Part shown: piece by piece, positions 36,303 to 45,302 of the stretch
How positions within the stretch are numbered: position 1 is the first letter of the stretch
Layout of the letters: every line of letters begins with the position of its first letter
NCBI GenBank assembly: GCA_964501185.1
Contig: CAZCRT010000007.1
Span: forward strand, 1 to 64,000
DNA from: BS150m-G50 sp964501185 [NCBI: uncultured Bacteroidia bacterium]
GTDB lineage: Bacteria > CAIWAD01 > BS150m-G50
Length of the DNA: 64,000 bases
Direction of reading: 5' to 3'
Notes under the pieces: generated by a model
The model's database searches: none
What the model was told of the DNA's origin: nothing
The model's input: only the letters and a program-made list of their open reading frames with translations
Translations under genes and position numbers: made by a program

Positions 36303-37682
36303 CTACTCCTCCCAGTATATCTGGATGTCATCTAAAGCTCCGTAACCGTTTTGCTGAGTATCGTAAGCCCACTCCATATCCAGAGTAGTATCTCCACTTG
36401 GATAGAAATCGGTAGCGAACTCCTGCCACTGATCACCGAGAATGTCATATCCCCAGTTTAACTCATTATCACCGTTGATGACAAAACTACCGACGCCGTC
36501 ATCGCCACCTCTATGGTAGAAGGAGATATGAATAACAGTGTACGGGAAAGGTAGGTCCAATGTCATGGAGAGGGTTTCTGTTGTATTTGTGGAGGCGTAG
36601 TTGCGAATGAACTGACCCTCATCCATAAGCTCATAAACATCCAGATACCAACCCCAGCCGTTGCCCATGGTGAAGTCAGCGGGTATGGCATCTTCGAAAC
36701 CGGTTTCCCAGATGTAGTATGAGTTGATATAAGTGGATTCGGAAACGTAATCTGATTCAACGCCATCTCCGTCCACCGCAGTTATTCTGTAGCTGAAGAA
36801 ATACCCTGGTGAATGGGAATCACTGTCTATCCAGGTAGAAACATCGGTTGGTACAGTTGCAACTTCTTCAAAATCGTCATTGCCCTGACGGCGGTAGATC
36901 TGGAAGTAAAGCTCTGAGCTGGAAGCGTCTGTCCAGGACAACTCAATATCGGAAGTGGGAGCAATCTGATCCACCTCCAGATTGAAAGGGGCATCGAGGT
37001 CATACTCAACAAGTACCGGGGTGAAGTAATAGGTTGCGGTTGTATCGTAATCGCTGTAAGCGAAAATGCGATAGTCATAAGTTGAACCATTGGACAACCC
37101 GGTGTCCAGGTAAGTAGTATCAGTGATTCCAGCCTCAACTACCCCATACTCATCTTCTGGCTCCCAATCCAGTTTACGACTGATAGTAAAACTGTGGGCA
37201 ACCTCTGAGTTGTTACGAAAATAAAGACGCACACTGTTGACAGTTGCCACCTGGATACCCGCACTGGTCGGGGCATCGAACAGGGGTGTCTTCACTGTGA
37301 TTGTATCAGTCAGGTTGCGTCCGTCAATAAGTGTGGCGCTGATGCGATAGAAATACTCCGTATCAGGCGCGAGATTGTCATCTGTGTAGCTGGTAGTAGA
37401 CCTGTTAGTGAAATCCGCCAGCTGGTTGTTATCACGAAAAATCCGATAGTAAAGAAATTCGTCATCGTTGTTTTGCGACCATTCGAGTGTAATCACTTCC
37501 GGGCGCACTGAACCGTTAAGATATCCCACACCGAATCCATCAGCATCACGGATCAGCTCATGTGAGAAGGTGGGATTTGATGAGGGGACGTTTAGTACAG
37601 TATCGTTGATCCCCAGAGGACCGGGTGTATCGCACGATATCAAGACTAAAGTCAATAGACTCCAGATTACAAATCGTCGCAT
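36303..37682 (-). CDS. Lipoprotein with fibronectin type III domains
   Basis: A 459-residue lipoprotein. The signal ends in LISC (about residue 16). Three FN3 domains follow (about residues 30-125, 130-215 and 220-320), with the typical DNLAPDTEYFYRISA, TGLSNGSTYDYRIFAYS and SPGYFFSYRITAVD edges. The last 130 residues form a jelly-roll-like domain (WETGFEDAIPADF ... ALDDIQIYWEE), similar in layout to MAM or choice-of-anchor domains. ATG 37682 is preceded by GGAAGGAA. First gene of an operon with the outer-membrane protein at 34502-36298. Confidence 0.75.
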   Translation of the reverse strand: MRRFVIWSLLTLVLISCDTPGPLGINDTVLNVPSSNPTFSHELIRDADGFGVGYLNGSVRPEVITLEWSQNNDDEFLYYRIFRDNNQLADFTNRSTTSYTDDNLAPDTEYFYRISATLIDGRNLTDTITVKTPLFDAPTSAGIQVATVNSVRLYFRNNSEVAHSFTISRKLDWEPEDEYGVVEAGITDTTYLDTGLSNGSTYDYRIFAYSDYDTTATYYFTPVLVEYDLDAPFNLEVDQIAPTSDIELSWTDASSSELYFQIYRRQGNDDFEEVATVPTDVSTWIDSDSHSPGYFFSYRITAVDGDGVESDYVSESTYINSYYIWETGFEDAIPADFTMGNGWGWYLDVYELMDEGQFIRNYASTNTTETLSMTLDLPFPYTVIHISFYHRGGDDGVGSFVINGDNELNWGYDILGDQWQEFATDFYPSGDTTLDMEWAYDTQQNGYGALDDIQIYWEE

Positions 37683-37942
37683 CTTCGTTTCCTTCCTGTT
37701 AAACACACGGAACACACTATTCAAAAATTCTATGAACACATTAACAAAGTCTCTACATAAACATATTCTCAATCTATTGCCTTCAAAGACAATTCACAAT
37801 CTGTAACCTGCACCCCTTACCCTTTCATTCCAGCAGATAGATCAACATCTTATAGCAAAGTGCAAACCACATCTTTCAAACCGGTACCTCCTGATTGAGT
37901 CTGGAATTTTCCAGATCAGAATTGCCGGATAAGCGAGGTCCT

Positions 37943-40555
37943 ATGAAAACCGTAACACTGTTTATCTCCTGCTTCCTGCTTACCTCACTGGCAGCAGCAG
38001 AGACAATTTATGAGATCCAGTACACAACCAGTCCCGGTGGTGAGGGAACTTACCCCTCACCGATGGAAGGGGAACTGGTTACCGTCAGCGGTATTGTCAC
38101 TGCCAATCACTATTTCAGCAGTGGCTATTTCATTGAAGACCCGGCCGGAGGCCCCTGGAACGGGATACTTATCTGGGATGAAACCTATGGTATGCCACAA
38201 ATTGGCGAGGAACTGGAGATCACCGGTACTGTAATGGAATACAGCGGCCTGACCGAAATCAACAATGTCCAGTCTCGCAGTCAGCTCAGTCCTTCTGAAC
38301 CGCTGCCACCGGCTGCTCTCGCGGAAAGCGGTGAATTGCAGCAGGAGGCCTTCGAAGGCTGCTGGGCCGTTCTTCAGAATGTAACCGTCGCCAGCCCCCC
38401 CGATGGTGATGGCCAGTGGCTGGTTGACGATGGCTCAGGTGATTGCCTGGTGGAGGACAACCTTTTCAATCCTGCTGATAACGGTATTATTATTGAAGCC
38501 GGTATGCAGTATCTGCAACTGTCCGGTATCCTTATCTGGCGCTGGGGTGAATTCAGCCTCAACCCCCGCTCGGCCGCAGATCTGGTCGGAGGCCTGGATC
38601 AGACCTCTGTTACCGCAGAGAACACGGTTATTCCGCTGGATCAAACCGGTGAAGCAGCAATCACTGTTTCTACATTGCTGCCTGAATGGGAAGTGGACCA
38701 CTACCAGTTTAATCTGACATGGGAGCCTACCATAGCCATTTTTGTCGACTGGCAGATCGCCGGGACTCTGTCACAGAATGGTACAGTGACGGTTATCGAA
38801 AATGGCAACACGCTGGATATCTCATTTGACAGCGCTACTCCTCTGGAAGGCACAGGCACTCTATTGGAACTGAGTTTCACCGGTGATGATACTGGTACTT
38901 CGCCACTGGCACTTTCCAACTTCCTGCTGGGTGATACACAGCTTGCCAATCTGAATGACGGGGAGCTGGAGGTGATAAGCGGGGTCATTCCCACAGGTGA
39001 TACCCTGACCGTGATACAACGGCCACTCCTGACAATTCCGGCCCTGGTCTGCCCGGGTGATACCCTGGAAATTCTCTGCGACGCTGATCCATCTACCAGC
39101 GGCTGGGTTGTCAACCTGCTGCATCCCGGTGTCACTGTTCCGCTTCCACTGTTCAGCAGTGAGTATGACGCTGACCTGACCTGGTGGCGTTTGCAGGCAG
39201 TTATTCCGGAAATGCCATTCTTTGAACAGTTTGATCTGCAGGTAAGCGCCGATGCTCTCCTCCCGGATATCAGTCGCCGGGCGGTAAAAGTGTCAGCCGC
39301 TGTTCCGGATCAATTCTACTTCGCCCATGTCACCGATACCCATCTCCCCACTCATCTGTACTGGGATCAACCGGGTGCTGACAGCGATTCTTCTGAAATG
39401 CGGGACCTGCGAGCGGTGCTGGAGGATCTGGCTATCATCAATCCGGCTTTTATCCTGCTTACAGGTGATCTGATCAACGAAGGTGAGCTGGAGGATTTTC
39501 TCTTCAGACGTTACTACACCCGTGCTAAAGGAATCCTGGGTGAGTCGCAGGTGCCGATTTACCTGGGCGCCGGTAATCATGACATCGGTGGGTGGCTGGA
39601 AACACCGGAACCGGACGGCACAGCCCGTCGTGACTGGTGGCGTTTCTTCGGCTGGCCGATCTGCTATGATCCATCGGCAGGTTATCCCTATTTCACCCAG
39701 AACTACAGCTTCGATTTCGGACCATTGCATGTGGCAATGATGGAGGGATATGATAATTACGACTCCTGGCGTTATGAGATCTATGGCAGCACCAGCTTCA
39801 CCTCCGGTCAACTGGACTGGCTGGAAGATGATCTGGTTGACACCACCCAACCTTTGCAGGTAATAGCGTATCATTACGATTTTGCCAATCAGATCAATCT
39901 CAACTCTCTCGGTGTCGACATGGCACTCTGGGGGCATATACACAGCAATAACGGTTCCATTTACCAGCATCCCTATGACCTGGCGACTGACAATACATGC
40001 GATGGGGCACGGTCGTTCAGGCTGATTCGGGTAGATGGAGAAGAGCTGCAACCGCTGTCGACTCTGAGTTCCGGTGGTTCCGGCCAGAACCTGCAGGTTT
40101 CCTGGCTTCCTGCTAACGATGGTACGGCTGATACGGTTTCTGCCACCGTCAACAATCAGTTCAATGTAGATTTTCCGGAGGGATTGCTGCGTTTCTACCT
40201 GTCCCCGGCTGTCGGCAGTTGCGAAGTGAGTGGTGGAACGCTGTTGCAGATGATCCGGCTGCCTGACGCTGTGGAGTGCCAGGTTTCAGTTCCGCTGGCA
40301 GGTTCCTCCACCACAGAGGTGACAGTGATGGGTATGCCGATCGGGCCGCTGAATCTGACTCTGCAGATATTCCAGGAGCTGTTAACTCTGAACTGGGATC
40401 CGATGCCGGGTGCCCTGAACTACAGAGTCTACATGTCGGATAATCCCTTTGGCCCATTCCAGGATGTTTCGGCTGAGGGTGAGTTCAATGGGGCCAGCTG
40501 GGTGACTCCGCTTTCACCTGAACAGGGGTTCTACCGGGTTACAGGTGTGTATTAA
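37943..40555 (+). CDS. Secreted metallophosphoesterase with OB-fold and cohesin-like domains
   Basis: An 870-residue secreted protein from ATG 37943 (GAGG upstream; signal peptide ends LAAAE near residue 20). Residues about 23-130 form an OB-fold domain of the type found in secreted nucleases. Residues about 223-340 look like a cohesin-type beta sandwich (LSFTGDD, ALSNFLLGD). Residues about 455-700 are a calcineurin-like phosphoesterase with HVTDTHLPTH, TGDLINEGE, GAGNHDIGG and GHIHSNNG, so all metal-binding motifs are present. The C-terminus has an FN3-like domain. It may hydrolyse extracellular nucleotides or phosphodiesters. It is divergent from the FN3 lipoprotein operon. Confidence 0.8.
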   Translation: MKTVTLFISCFLLTSLAAAETIYEIQYTTSPGGEGTYPSPMEGELVTVSGIVTANHYFSSGYFIEDPAGGPWNGILIWDETYGMPQIGEELEITGTVMEYSGLTEINNVQSRSQLSPSEPLPPAALAESGELQQEAFEGCWAVLQNVTVASPPDGDGQWLVDDGSGDCLVEDNLFNPADNGIIIEAGMQYLQLSGILIWRWGEFSLNPRSAADLVGGLDQTSVTAENTVIPLDQTGEAAITVSTLLPEWEVDHYQFNLTWEPTIAIFVDWQIAGTLSQNGTVTVIENGNTLDISFDSATPLEGTGTLLELSFTGDDTGTSPLALSNFLLGDTQLANLNDGELEVISGVIPTGDTLTVIQRPLLTIPALVCPGDTLEILCDADPSTSGWVVNLLHPGVTVPLPLFSSEYDADLTWWRLQAVIPEMPFFEQFDLQVSADALLPDISRRAVKVSAAVPDQFYFAHVTDTHLPTHLYWDQPGADSDSSEMRDLRAVLEDLAIINPAFILLTGDLINEGELEDFLFRRYYTRAKGILGESQVPIYLGAGNHDIGGWLETPEPDGTARRDWWRFFGWPICYDPSAGYPYFTQNYSFDFGPLHVAMMEGYDNYDSWRYEIYGSTSFTSGQLDWLEDDLVDTTQPLQVIAYHYDFANQINLNSLGVDMALWGHIHSNNGSIYQHPYDLATDNTCDGARSFRLIRVDGEELQPLSTLSSGGSGQNLQVSWLPANDGTADTVSATVNNQFNVDFPEGLLRFYLSPAVGSCEVSGGTLLQMIRLPDAVECQVSVPLAGSSTTEVTVMGMPIGPLNLTLQIFQELLTLNWDPMPGALNYRVYMSDNPFGPFQDVSAEGEFNGASWVTPLSPEQGFYRVTGVY

Positions 40556-40558
40556 AAC

Positions 40559-40750
40559 AAGACTCACACAGAGACACGGAGAAGAATAATACGAAGCCAC
40601 AGAGAAGAAACAATTATAGTTAAAAGAAAAACAACAGGGGAAAAATTCTACCAGATTTTAATTACCCCACAATCAACCATAGATTTTTGTTTTCTTTATT
40701 TTCTCTGTGTCTCCGTTCCTCAGTGCCTCCGTGTGAGTCTTTGTTTTTTA
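40559..40750. repeat. Inverted dispersed repeat, CACAGAGACACGGAG family
   Basis: Arm one at 40559-40614 (GACTCACACAGAGACACGG, then CACAGAGAAG) and its inverted counterpart at 40692-40750 (CTCTGTGTCTCCG, CCTCCGTGTGAGTCTTTG) enclose a spacer of about 77 bases. It starts three bases after one stop codon and overlaps the end of the convergent gene. Such cacagag/cacggag repeats are scattered through many unrelated bacterial genomes. Confidence 0.75.
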
Positions 40751-41884
40751 AATCCAGCCCAGGCTGAGCTGCACTACATGTGAATAATCCTCACCCAGGC
40801 CAGGTTTGCGGCCGGTTTCCATACCATAGAGTGCGTAATCAAGGCTGATCACCTTGAACCGCAGACCAAAACCGACAGTTGGATATCCCTGGTTGATACC
40901 ACCACGCAACTGCAGCAACGGCAGGCTTATTTCAGTACCGAAGTGCATCCGGCTGAAAAGGTTGGTACCGTTCAGATTCAAAATATCATTCCAGCCGGCC
41001 ATCCAGGTTACCCGGTCCATCATCGGAGTAATGTATTTTTCCGGCAGAACCCTGTCCAGGGTACCGGAAACACCGGCCGATAACTGCGGGTTGTAGCTCC
41101 TGCCATCAAAACTGGCAAACAGATCGCTGATCGAAGCACCACCCTGTATACCTGAAGGCAGTTCCCGGGTATACCCTACAGTAGTGCTTAAACCGGATGC
41201 CATGGTTGAATCACCCATCGCACCCCAGAATTTTTCCTGTGCAGCCGCGTTATCGTTCAGGTCACCGGCGCTGAACCGGGTAGGCATCATAGTTTTACCC
41301 CAGAGTGGTGTCATGCTGATACCGATAGTTTCGATATCTCTGAAGCGCATGCTGTAGCTGAATGTCAATCCGACCAGAATATTGCCCTTGAGGCCAACTG
41401 CGGGTGTATAGATCCCCCGGTCCAGCTTGACACCGAGGCCACTCTGTCCCTGCAGCAACAAACCGAAACCACCCAGGTAGAAACCACAAGCAACATCGTT
41501 GTTGATATCGACATACTGGTCGTCAAACGGTTCCATGTCATTGTAAAAAGCCTGCTGGTCTTCCGGGGATAAAGTTTCTACATCGGCAAAGCGTTCCGTG
41601 TTGTCCTGGATGAACTTGAAGGTCTTCAGGGTTCTGGTATTGATACGAAACTGGTAAGCGGGGATATAAATTCGCAAACCGGAACCGGCCGATAGTGCCG
41701 GGTTAGTCCACCCCATGCTCAGTGAGGGTTGCACCAGCAGATCAGCGTTACCGAGTGCCATACTGCGCGCGTCGTGAAAAAACGGAAGTGATTCACCGGC
41801 AGCAGCATTCTGCGGCAGACAGGCAACTGTCAGTAACATCCCGATAATCAGGCTTCTGGTAAACTTCATATATTCTAGCTTCAT
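40748..41884 (-). CDS. PorV-like outer membrane beta-barrel protein
   Basis: About 378 residues from ATG 41884 (GAGGA upstream). The signal peptide ends NAAAGE near residue 28, followed by FFHDARSMALGNADLLVQPSLSMGWTNPALSAG, the PorV/PorQ/UPF0164-type opening with the NPA motif. Strand-rich sequence follows to the end (YSHVVQLSLGWI). A second PorV-like protein in the window beside that at 7762. It follows the EF-hand-type lipoprotein gene by 61 bases on the same strand, so the two are probably co-transcribed. Earlier in-frame start codons fall inside the lipoprotein gene and are not credible. Confidence 0.65.
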   Translation of the reverse strand: MKLEYMKFTRSLIIGMLLTVACLPQNAAAGESLPFFHDARSMALGNADLLVQPSLSMGWTNPALSAGSGLRIYIPAYQFRINTRTLKTFKFIQDNTERFADVETLSPEDQQAFYNDMEPFDDQYVDINNDVACGFYLGGFGLLLQGQSGLGVKLDRGIYTPAVGLKGNILVGLTFSYSMRFRDIETIGISMTPLWGKTMMPTRFSAGDLNDNAAAQEKFWGAMGDSTMASGLSTTVGYTRELPSGIQGGASISDLFASFDGRSYNPQLSAGVSGTLDRVLPEKYITPMMDRVTWMAGWNDILNLNGTNLFSRMHFGTEISLPLLQLRGGINQGYPTVGFGLRFKVISLDYALYGMETGRKPGLGEDYSHVVQLSLGWI

Positions 41885-41945
41885 GTTGATTCCTCTTTTG
41901 GTGGTGATCAAGTAACCTGTCAGAACAGATATTGAAATCCTCGCT

Positions 41946-42818
41946 CTAGAAATGAGTATCTTCGTCAGTGAAACCGTCACCGTCGTCGTCAATACCGTCC
42001 ATTGCCTCTTCGTCAATTTCACCATCACCATCGTTATCAATACCATCATTGACCATGTACATTTCGAGCATTTGCTCAATATCGAGAGCCAGCGAATCCA
42101 GTTGCTCGGTATTATAAGGGCTCTCTTCACCGAACAGATCGGGGAATAACAGCAACGGAATCAGAACCAGATCAATTCCGTTCTCCAGCAGGGTGTTGAT
42201 CACATCTGCCCGGGCCTGATCATCAAGCTCGCCCAGTGAGTTCCAGAATTCGAGCAGGTTTTCCAGATTGAGTCCGTTTTCATCGAAGAGAAAATTCAGG
42301 TTGAAGTCGTTCTCGTCGATAAAACCATCCCCGTTTGTATCCCGCAGGTTGAGAATACTCTCTATCAGAACCGCCACAGTGTAATCGTACTGAATGTCGC
42401 TGAATACTATCGGGCCATGTGTCTGCTCCAACCTGATCGGCTCCAGATCCTGATGGATTGCAACATTAGCCCTGAACAGCTGATTGGCATCACCCATCTC
42501 CCAGTCGAAGAAGGGGAGACCGACTCTGTTTGTATCCGACATTTCCGTCACCACGTTGATAACATTGAATCCACAGACCAGTAGTGATGTCTTTGCGTGC
42601 AGGAAACGTGCCTCTGAATTGAAGTTGTCCTCCTGCATGGCGTCTGCGAAATCAGCCAGTGCCCCTTCGTAATCACCCTCGGTGATCTTGATACGGCCGC
42701 TGCTGATATAGTCATCTGCAGAGGTAGGAGATGCGGTGAACTGGAAGACATTGCATCCGGAAAGCAAATAGGTTAGAAGGAGCAGGAAAAGAATTAATGT
42801 TATCGGATTTCGTCTCAT
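41946..42818 (-). CDS. Lipoprotein with TPR-like and EF-hand-type motifs
   Basis: A 290-residue lipoprotein: signal ending LSGC (Cys22), then a TPR-like helix pair (DYISSGRIKITEGDYEGALADFADAM, about residues 36-61). A calcium-binding loop DTNGDGFIDENDF lies near residue 158, and two more at the very C-terminus (DNDGDGEIDEE and DDDGDGFTDED, about 270-290). The Asp spacing matches the dockerin/EF-hand type loop DxDxDG. It is the first gene of an operon with the PorV-like barrel and may anchor or gate it. GAGG precedes the ATG. A perfect CRP/FNR-like palindrome lies about 120 bases upstream. Confidence 0.7.
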   Translation of the reverse strand: MRRNPITLILFLLLLTYLLSGCNVFQFTASPTSADDYISSGRIKITEGDYEGALADFADAMQEDNFNSEARFLHAKTSLLVCGFNVINVVTEMSDTNRVGLPFFDWEMGDANQLFRANVAIHQDLEPIRLEQTHGPIVFSDIQYDYTVAVLIESILNLRDTNGDGFIDENDFNLNFLFDENGLNLENLLEFWNSLGELDDQARADVINTLLENGIDLVLIPLLLFPDLFGEESPYNTEQLDSLALDIEQMLEMYMVNDGIDNDGDGEIDEEAMDGIDDDGDGFTDEDTHF

Positions 42819-42938
42819 GGCGTACCTCAGGATTTATTAGATCGTTACGGAATGTTCTTCAATGGAGTGCAGTCGAACCTCAAGTTGTTAGATGGCTTCT
42901 CATATCTTATCATAATATGTAACATGATCCTTAACTGG

Positions 42939-42956
42939 TTGTGATTATAATCACAA
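42939..42956. promoter_or_regulatory. CRP/FNR-like operator palindrome
   Basis: TTGTGATTATAATCACAA is a perfect 18-base palindrome and contains TGTGA-N6-TCACA, the consensus of CRP-family regulators. Both strands read TATAAT through its centre. It lies between dapF and the lipoprotein-barrel operon and is best placed to control the latter. Confidence 0.65.
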
Positions 42957-42989
42957 TTTTCAATCAAGATAAGAACTTTTCTACGTAAA

Positions 42990-43811
42990 TCAAAACCTCC
43001 ATTCACCCTGAAAAGCAGCTTCAATTTTGCCCCTGAAAGAGATCTGCTGATAGTCATCTGAAAAGTTCACTGTCAGATCACCACCCACCTGCTGCACCAG
43101 AACCGGTGAGTCGAGCAAACCACGCTGATGCAACAGAATAACAGCTGCAGTGCCACCGGTACCACATGACAGCGTCTCTGCGTCAACACCCTTTTCCCAG
43201 GTGCGTGTTTGTAAAGTCTGCCGGTCGATCAGTTGCGCGAAATTGACATTGGTACCACTGCTGCCGAACAGCTCATGCCTGCTGATCCAGGCGCCCATCG
43301 GGTTAATATCGAGGTTGTCGAGGTCAGTTGAGATTGCCACATAATGAGGAACACCGGTATTGATAAATCCCAGATGAACGAGAGGAGACAGGCGCCGGCG
43401 AAAATTCTCCGCCCCGGCGAAATCCTCCTCTTTCTCCAGTATCTGTCGCGGTGGTTGCAGCTGCAGTTCAATACCATCGTCATGAAAATATACCTGGTGC
43501 AGACCATCCCCCGCTTCAAAAAGAGATGTTTTACCGGCCAGACCCAGCTGCTCCGCATACAGTGCCATGGCCCGGCTGCCGTTACCACACATCGGTGCCT
43601 CACTGCCGTCCGGGTTGAAAATCCGCATTCGCCAGGCAGCCTGTTCCGATTTGCACAGCAGGAGCAGGCCGTCAGCTCCAACACCCCGGCGCCGGTCACA
43701 CAACCGCTGGATCTGCTCTACACTGAGATGCGATAGACTATCATCCCTGTTGTCGAAGGCTATGAAGTCGTTACCGAGCGCGTTAATCTTCTGGAACGGT
43801 GTGGTGGTCAT
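42990..43811 (-). CDS. dapF: Diaminopimelate epimerase
   Basis: A 273-residue enzyme converting LL- to meso-diaminopimelate for lysine and peptidoglycan. It has the two catalytic Cys motifs of the duplicated fold: MCGNGSRA (near residue 75) and SCGTGGTAA (near residue 221), plus the opening KINALGNDFI and the GVGADG loop. It lies 23 bases after murC on the same strand and is probably co-transcribed, joining two peptidoglycan precursor steps. The pairing indicates meso-DAP peptidoglycan. Confidence 0.96.
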   Translation of the reverse strand: MTTTPFQKINALGNDFIAFDNRDDSLSHLSVEQIQRLCDRRRGVGADGLLLLCKSEQAAWRMRIFNPDGSEAPMCGNGSRAMALYAEQLGLAGKTSLFEAGDGLHQVYFHDDGIELQLQPPRQILEKEEDFAGAENFRRRLSPLVHLGFINTGVPHYVAISTDLDNLDINPMGAWISRHELFGSSGTNVNFAQLIDRQTLQTRTWEKGVDAETLSCGTGGTAAVILLHQRGLLDSPVLVQQVGGDLTVNFSDDYQQISFRGKIEAAFQGEWRF

Positions 43812-43834
43812 GAGGTCGTTTCTTTCTCATTGGA

Positions 43835-45169
43835 TTAAGGCAGCATGGACAGGAATTCTCTGAGTTGCGGGTGCCAGAGCCAGATATCACCTGCGCCCAG
43901 GGTGATGATGGTATCACCGGGTCTGAACTGTTTCCGCAGATGGGGCAGGGGGTCAGTGCCATATTCAACTCTGTCATACCCGAGCTGACGCATTTTACCG
44001 GCGATAAGTTCCGCATTGATTCCCGGAAGGGGCGCTTCGCGCGCCGGGAATACAGGCAGGATGTATGCAGAAGCAGCCGCGGTCAAAGATCTGGCAAACT
44101 GTTCGGCAAAATCGCGTGTTCTGGTAAAAGTATGCGACTGGAACAGTACATGCGTTCTGGCTGGCAAGGTCTCCAGAACAGCGCTGATTTCTACCGGGTG
44201 ATGGGCATAGTCATCCAGCAATATCCCCTTTTCGGTCTGCAGCACCGTCTCCATCCTGCGTGCCACACCGCTGAAACCTGCCAGCGCTTCCTCAATAGCT
44301 GCAGTGTCAAAACCCAGTTCCCGTAACAAAGCCAGTACCAGTAAAGCGTTGAGCGCCTGATGGCGGCCGGTTAAAGGGAGATTGAAGCTACGCTGCTGCT
44401 CTCCCAGCCGATAATGTACCTGTTGCCCCTGTAGCAGTGGTTCAACCGATAACAGCTCCAACTCACCGGCAGGGCCGATTTGCCTGGCCCGGCTTCCGGA
44501 AGCTGCCGTCAACCGGTTCAATATATCTTCATCGTGATGAATAACCAGGTCGCTCTGACGGCAGAACTGCTGCAGAGCCTCTTCCAACGCCGCAGGAGTG
44601 GGATAGATATCGGTGTGATCGTGATCGAGTGATGTTATCAGCGCGATGCGTGGATGCAGTTCCAGGAAAGAGCGGTCATATTCATCCGCCTCACAGACGC
44701 AGAGATCGCTGCTGCCGACCAGCAGGTTTGAATCCACACAACGCATTACACCACCGACAAAAGCGGTGGGTGACTGTTCCAGCTTGAGCAGTGTTTCCGC
44801 CAGCAGTGCCGAGGTGCCGGTTTTACCATGTGTGCCGGCTACCGCCAGTGTCTGCAGGTTGCTGCTGATCTCACCCAGCAGTTGTGCCCGTTTGCTCATG
44901 GGAAGCCCCTGCTTTCTGGCATCCGCAAGCTCCCGGTTACTCTCCGGTACAGCAGCACTGAGGATTACCCGCTCCACACCATCAGGCAGTTCCTCAGGAT
45001 GCGGAATGGTGATAACTGCGCCCAGCTGCCTGAGGGCAGGGAAGCGTTCATCGTCATTGAGGTCGGAACCGGTGACAATTTCCCCCCGCCTGAGTAGATA
45101 TTCCGCCAGCGCCGACATACCGATGCCGCCGATACCGATGAAATGCCAGTGGATGGGGTTTTGAGACAC
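43835..45169 (-). CDS. murC: UDP-N-acetylmuramate--L-alanine ligase
   Basis: A 444-residue Mur ligase adding the first amino acid to UDP-MurNAc. It opens HFIGIGGIGMSALAEYLL, has the ATP loop AGTHGKTGTSAL (usual GKTTT here is GKTGT), CEADEYDRSFL, TSLDHDHTDIY and DDYAHHPVEI. These are MurC rather than Mpl features. The start is GTG at 45169 with GGAG upstream. It is isolated from a mur/fts cluster and followed by dapF. A weak promoter TTGGAT-N16-TATATT can be read upstream on the same strand. Confidence 0.93.
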   Translation of the reverse strand: MSQNPIHWHFIGIGGIGMSALAEYLLRRGEIVTGSDLNDDERFPALRQLGAVITIPHPEELPDGVERVILSAAVPESNRELADARKQGLPMSKRAQLLGEISSNLQTLAVAGTHGKTGTSALLAETLLKLEQSPTAFVGGVMRCVDSNLLVGSSDLCVCEADEYDRSFLELHPRIALITSLDHDHTDIYPTPAALEEALQQFCRQSDLVIHHDEDILNRLTAASGSRARQIGPAGELELLSVEPLLQGQQVHYRLGEQQRSFNLPLTGRHQALNALLVLALLRELGFDTAAIEEALAGFSGVARRMETVLQTEKGILLDDYAHHPVEISAVLETLPARTHVLFQSHTFTRTRDFAEQFARSLTAAASAYILPVFPAREAPLPGINAELIAGKMRQLGYDRVEYGTDPLPHLRKQFRPGDTIITLGAGDIWLWHPQLREFLSMLP

Positions 45170-45267
45170 TCAACTACTCCAGTATACTACTGATTGCCTG
45201 ATGGTTGTTAATATAGTGGTCAAGTAGAGATATCCAACTGTAGTCGCTATTGGTGTATCATAAGGTG

Positions 45268-45296
45268 TTGCCTTTTGAGATACACTGACCTATACT
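45268..45296 (+). promoter_or_regulatory. Promoter implying a leaderless mRNA
   Basis: TTGCCT (45268-45273), a 17-base spacer and TATACT (45291-45296). The predicted start site, seven bases on, is the A of the ATG at 45303. No Shine-Dalgarno is present. Confidence 0.65.
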
Positions 45297-45302
45297 GAAC
45301 AC

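Noticed and set aside
39293-40051. Antisense frame of 252 codons in the phosphoesterase gene
   Set aside because: The sense strand encodes complete metallophosphoesterase motifs across the same bases.
41898-41911. TTGGTGGTGATCAA as a second FNR-like site
   Set aside because: It lies next to the ribosome binding site of the barrel gene inside an operon; a 9 of 10 match there is probably chance.
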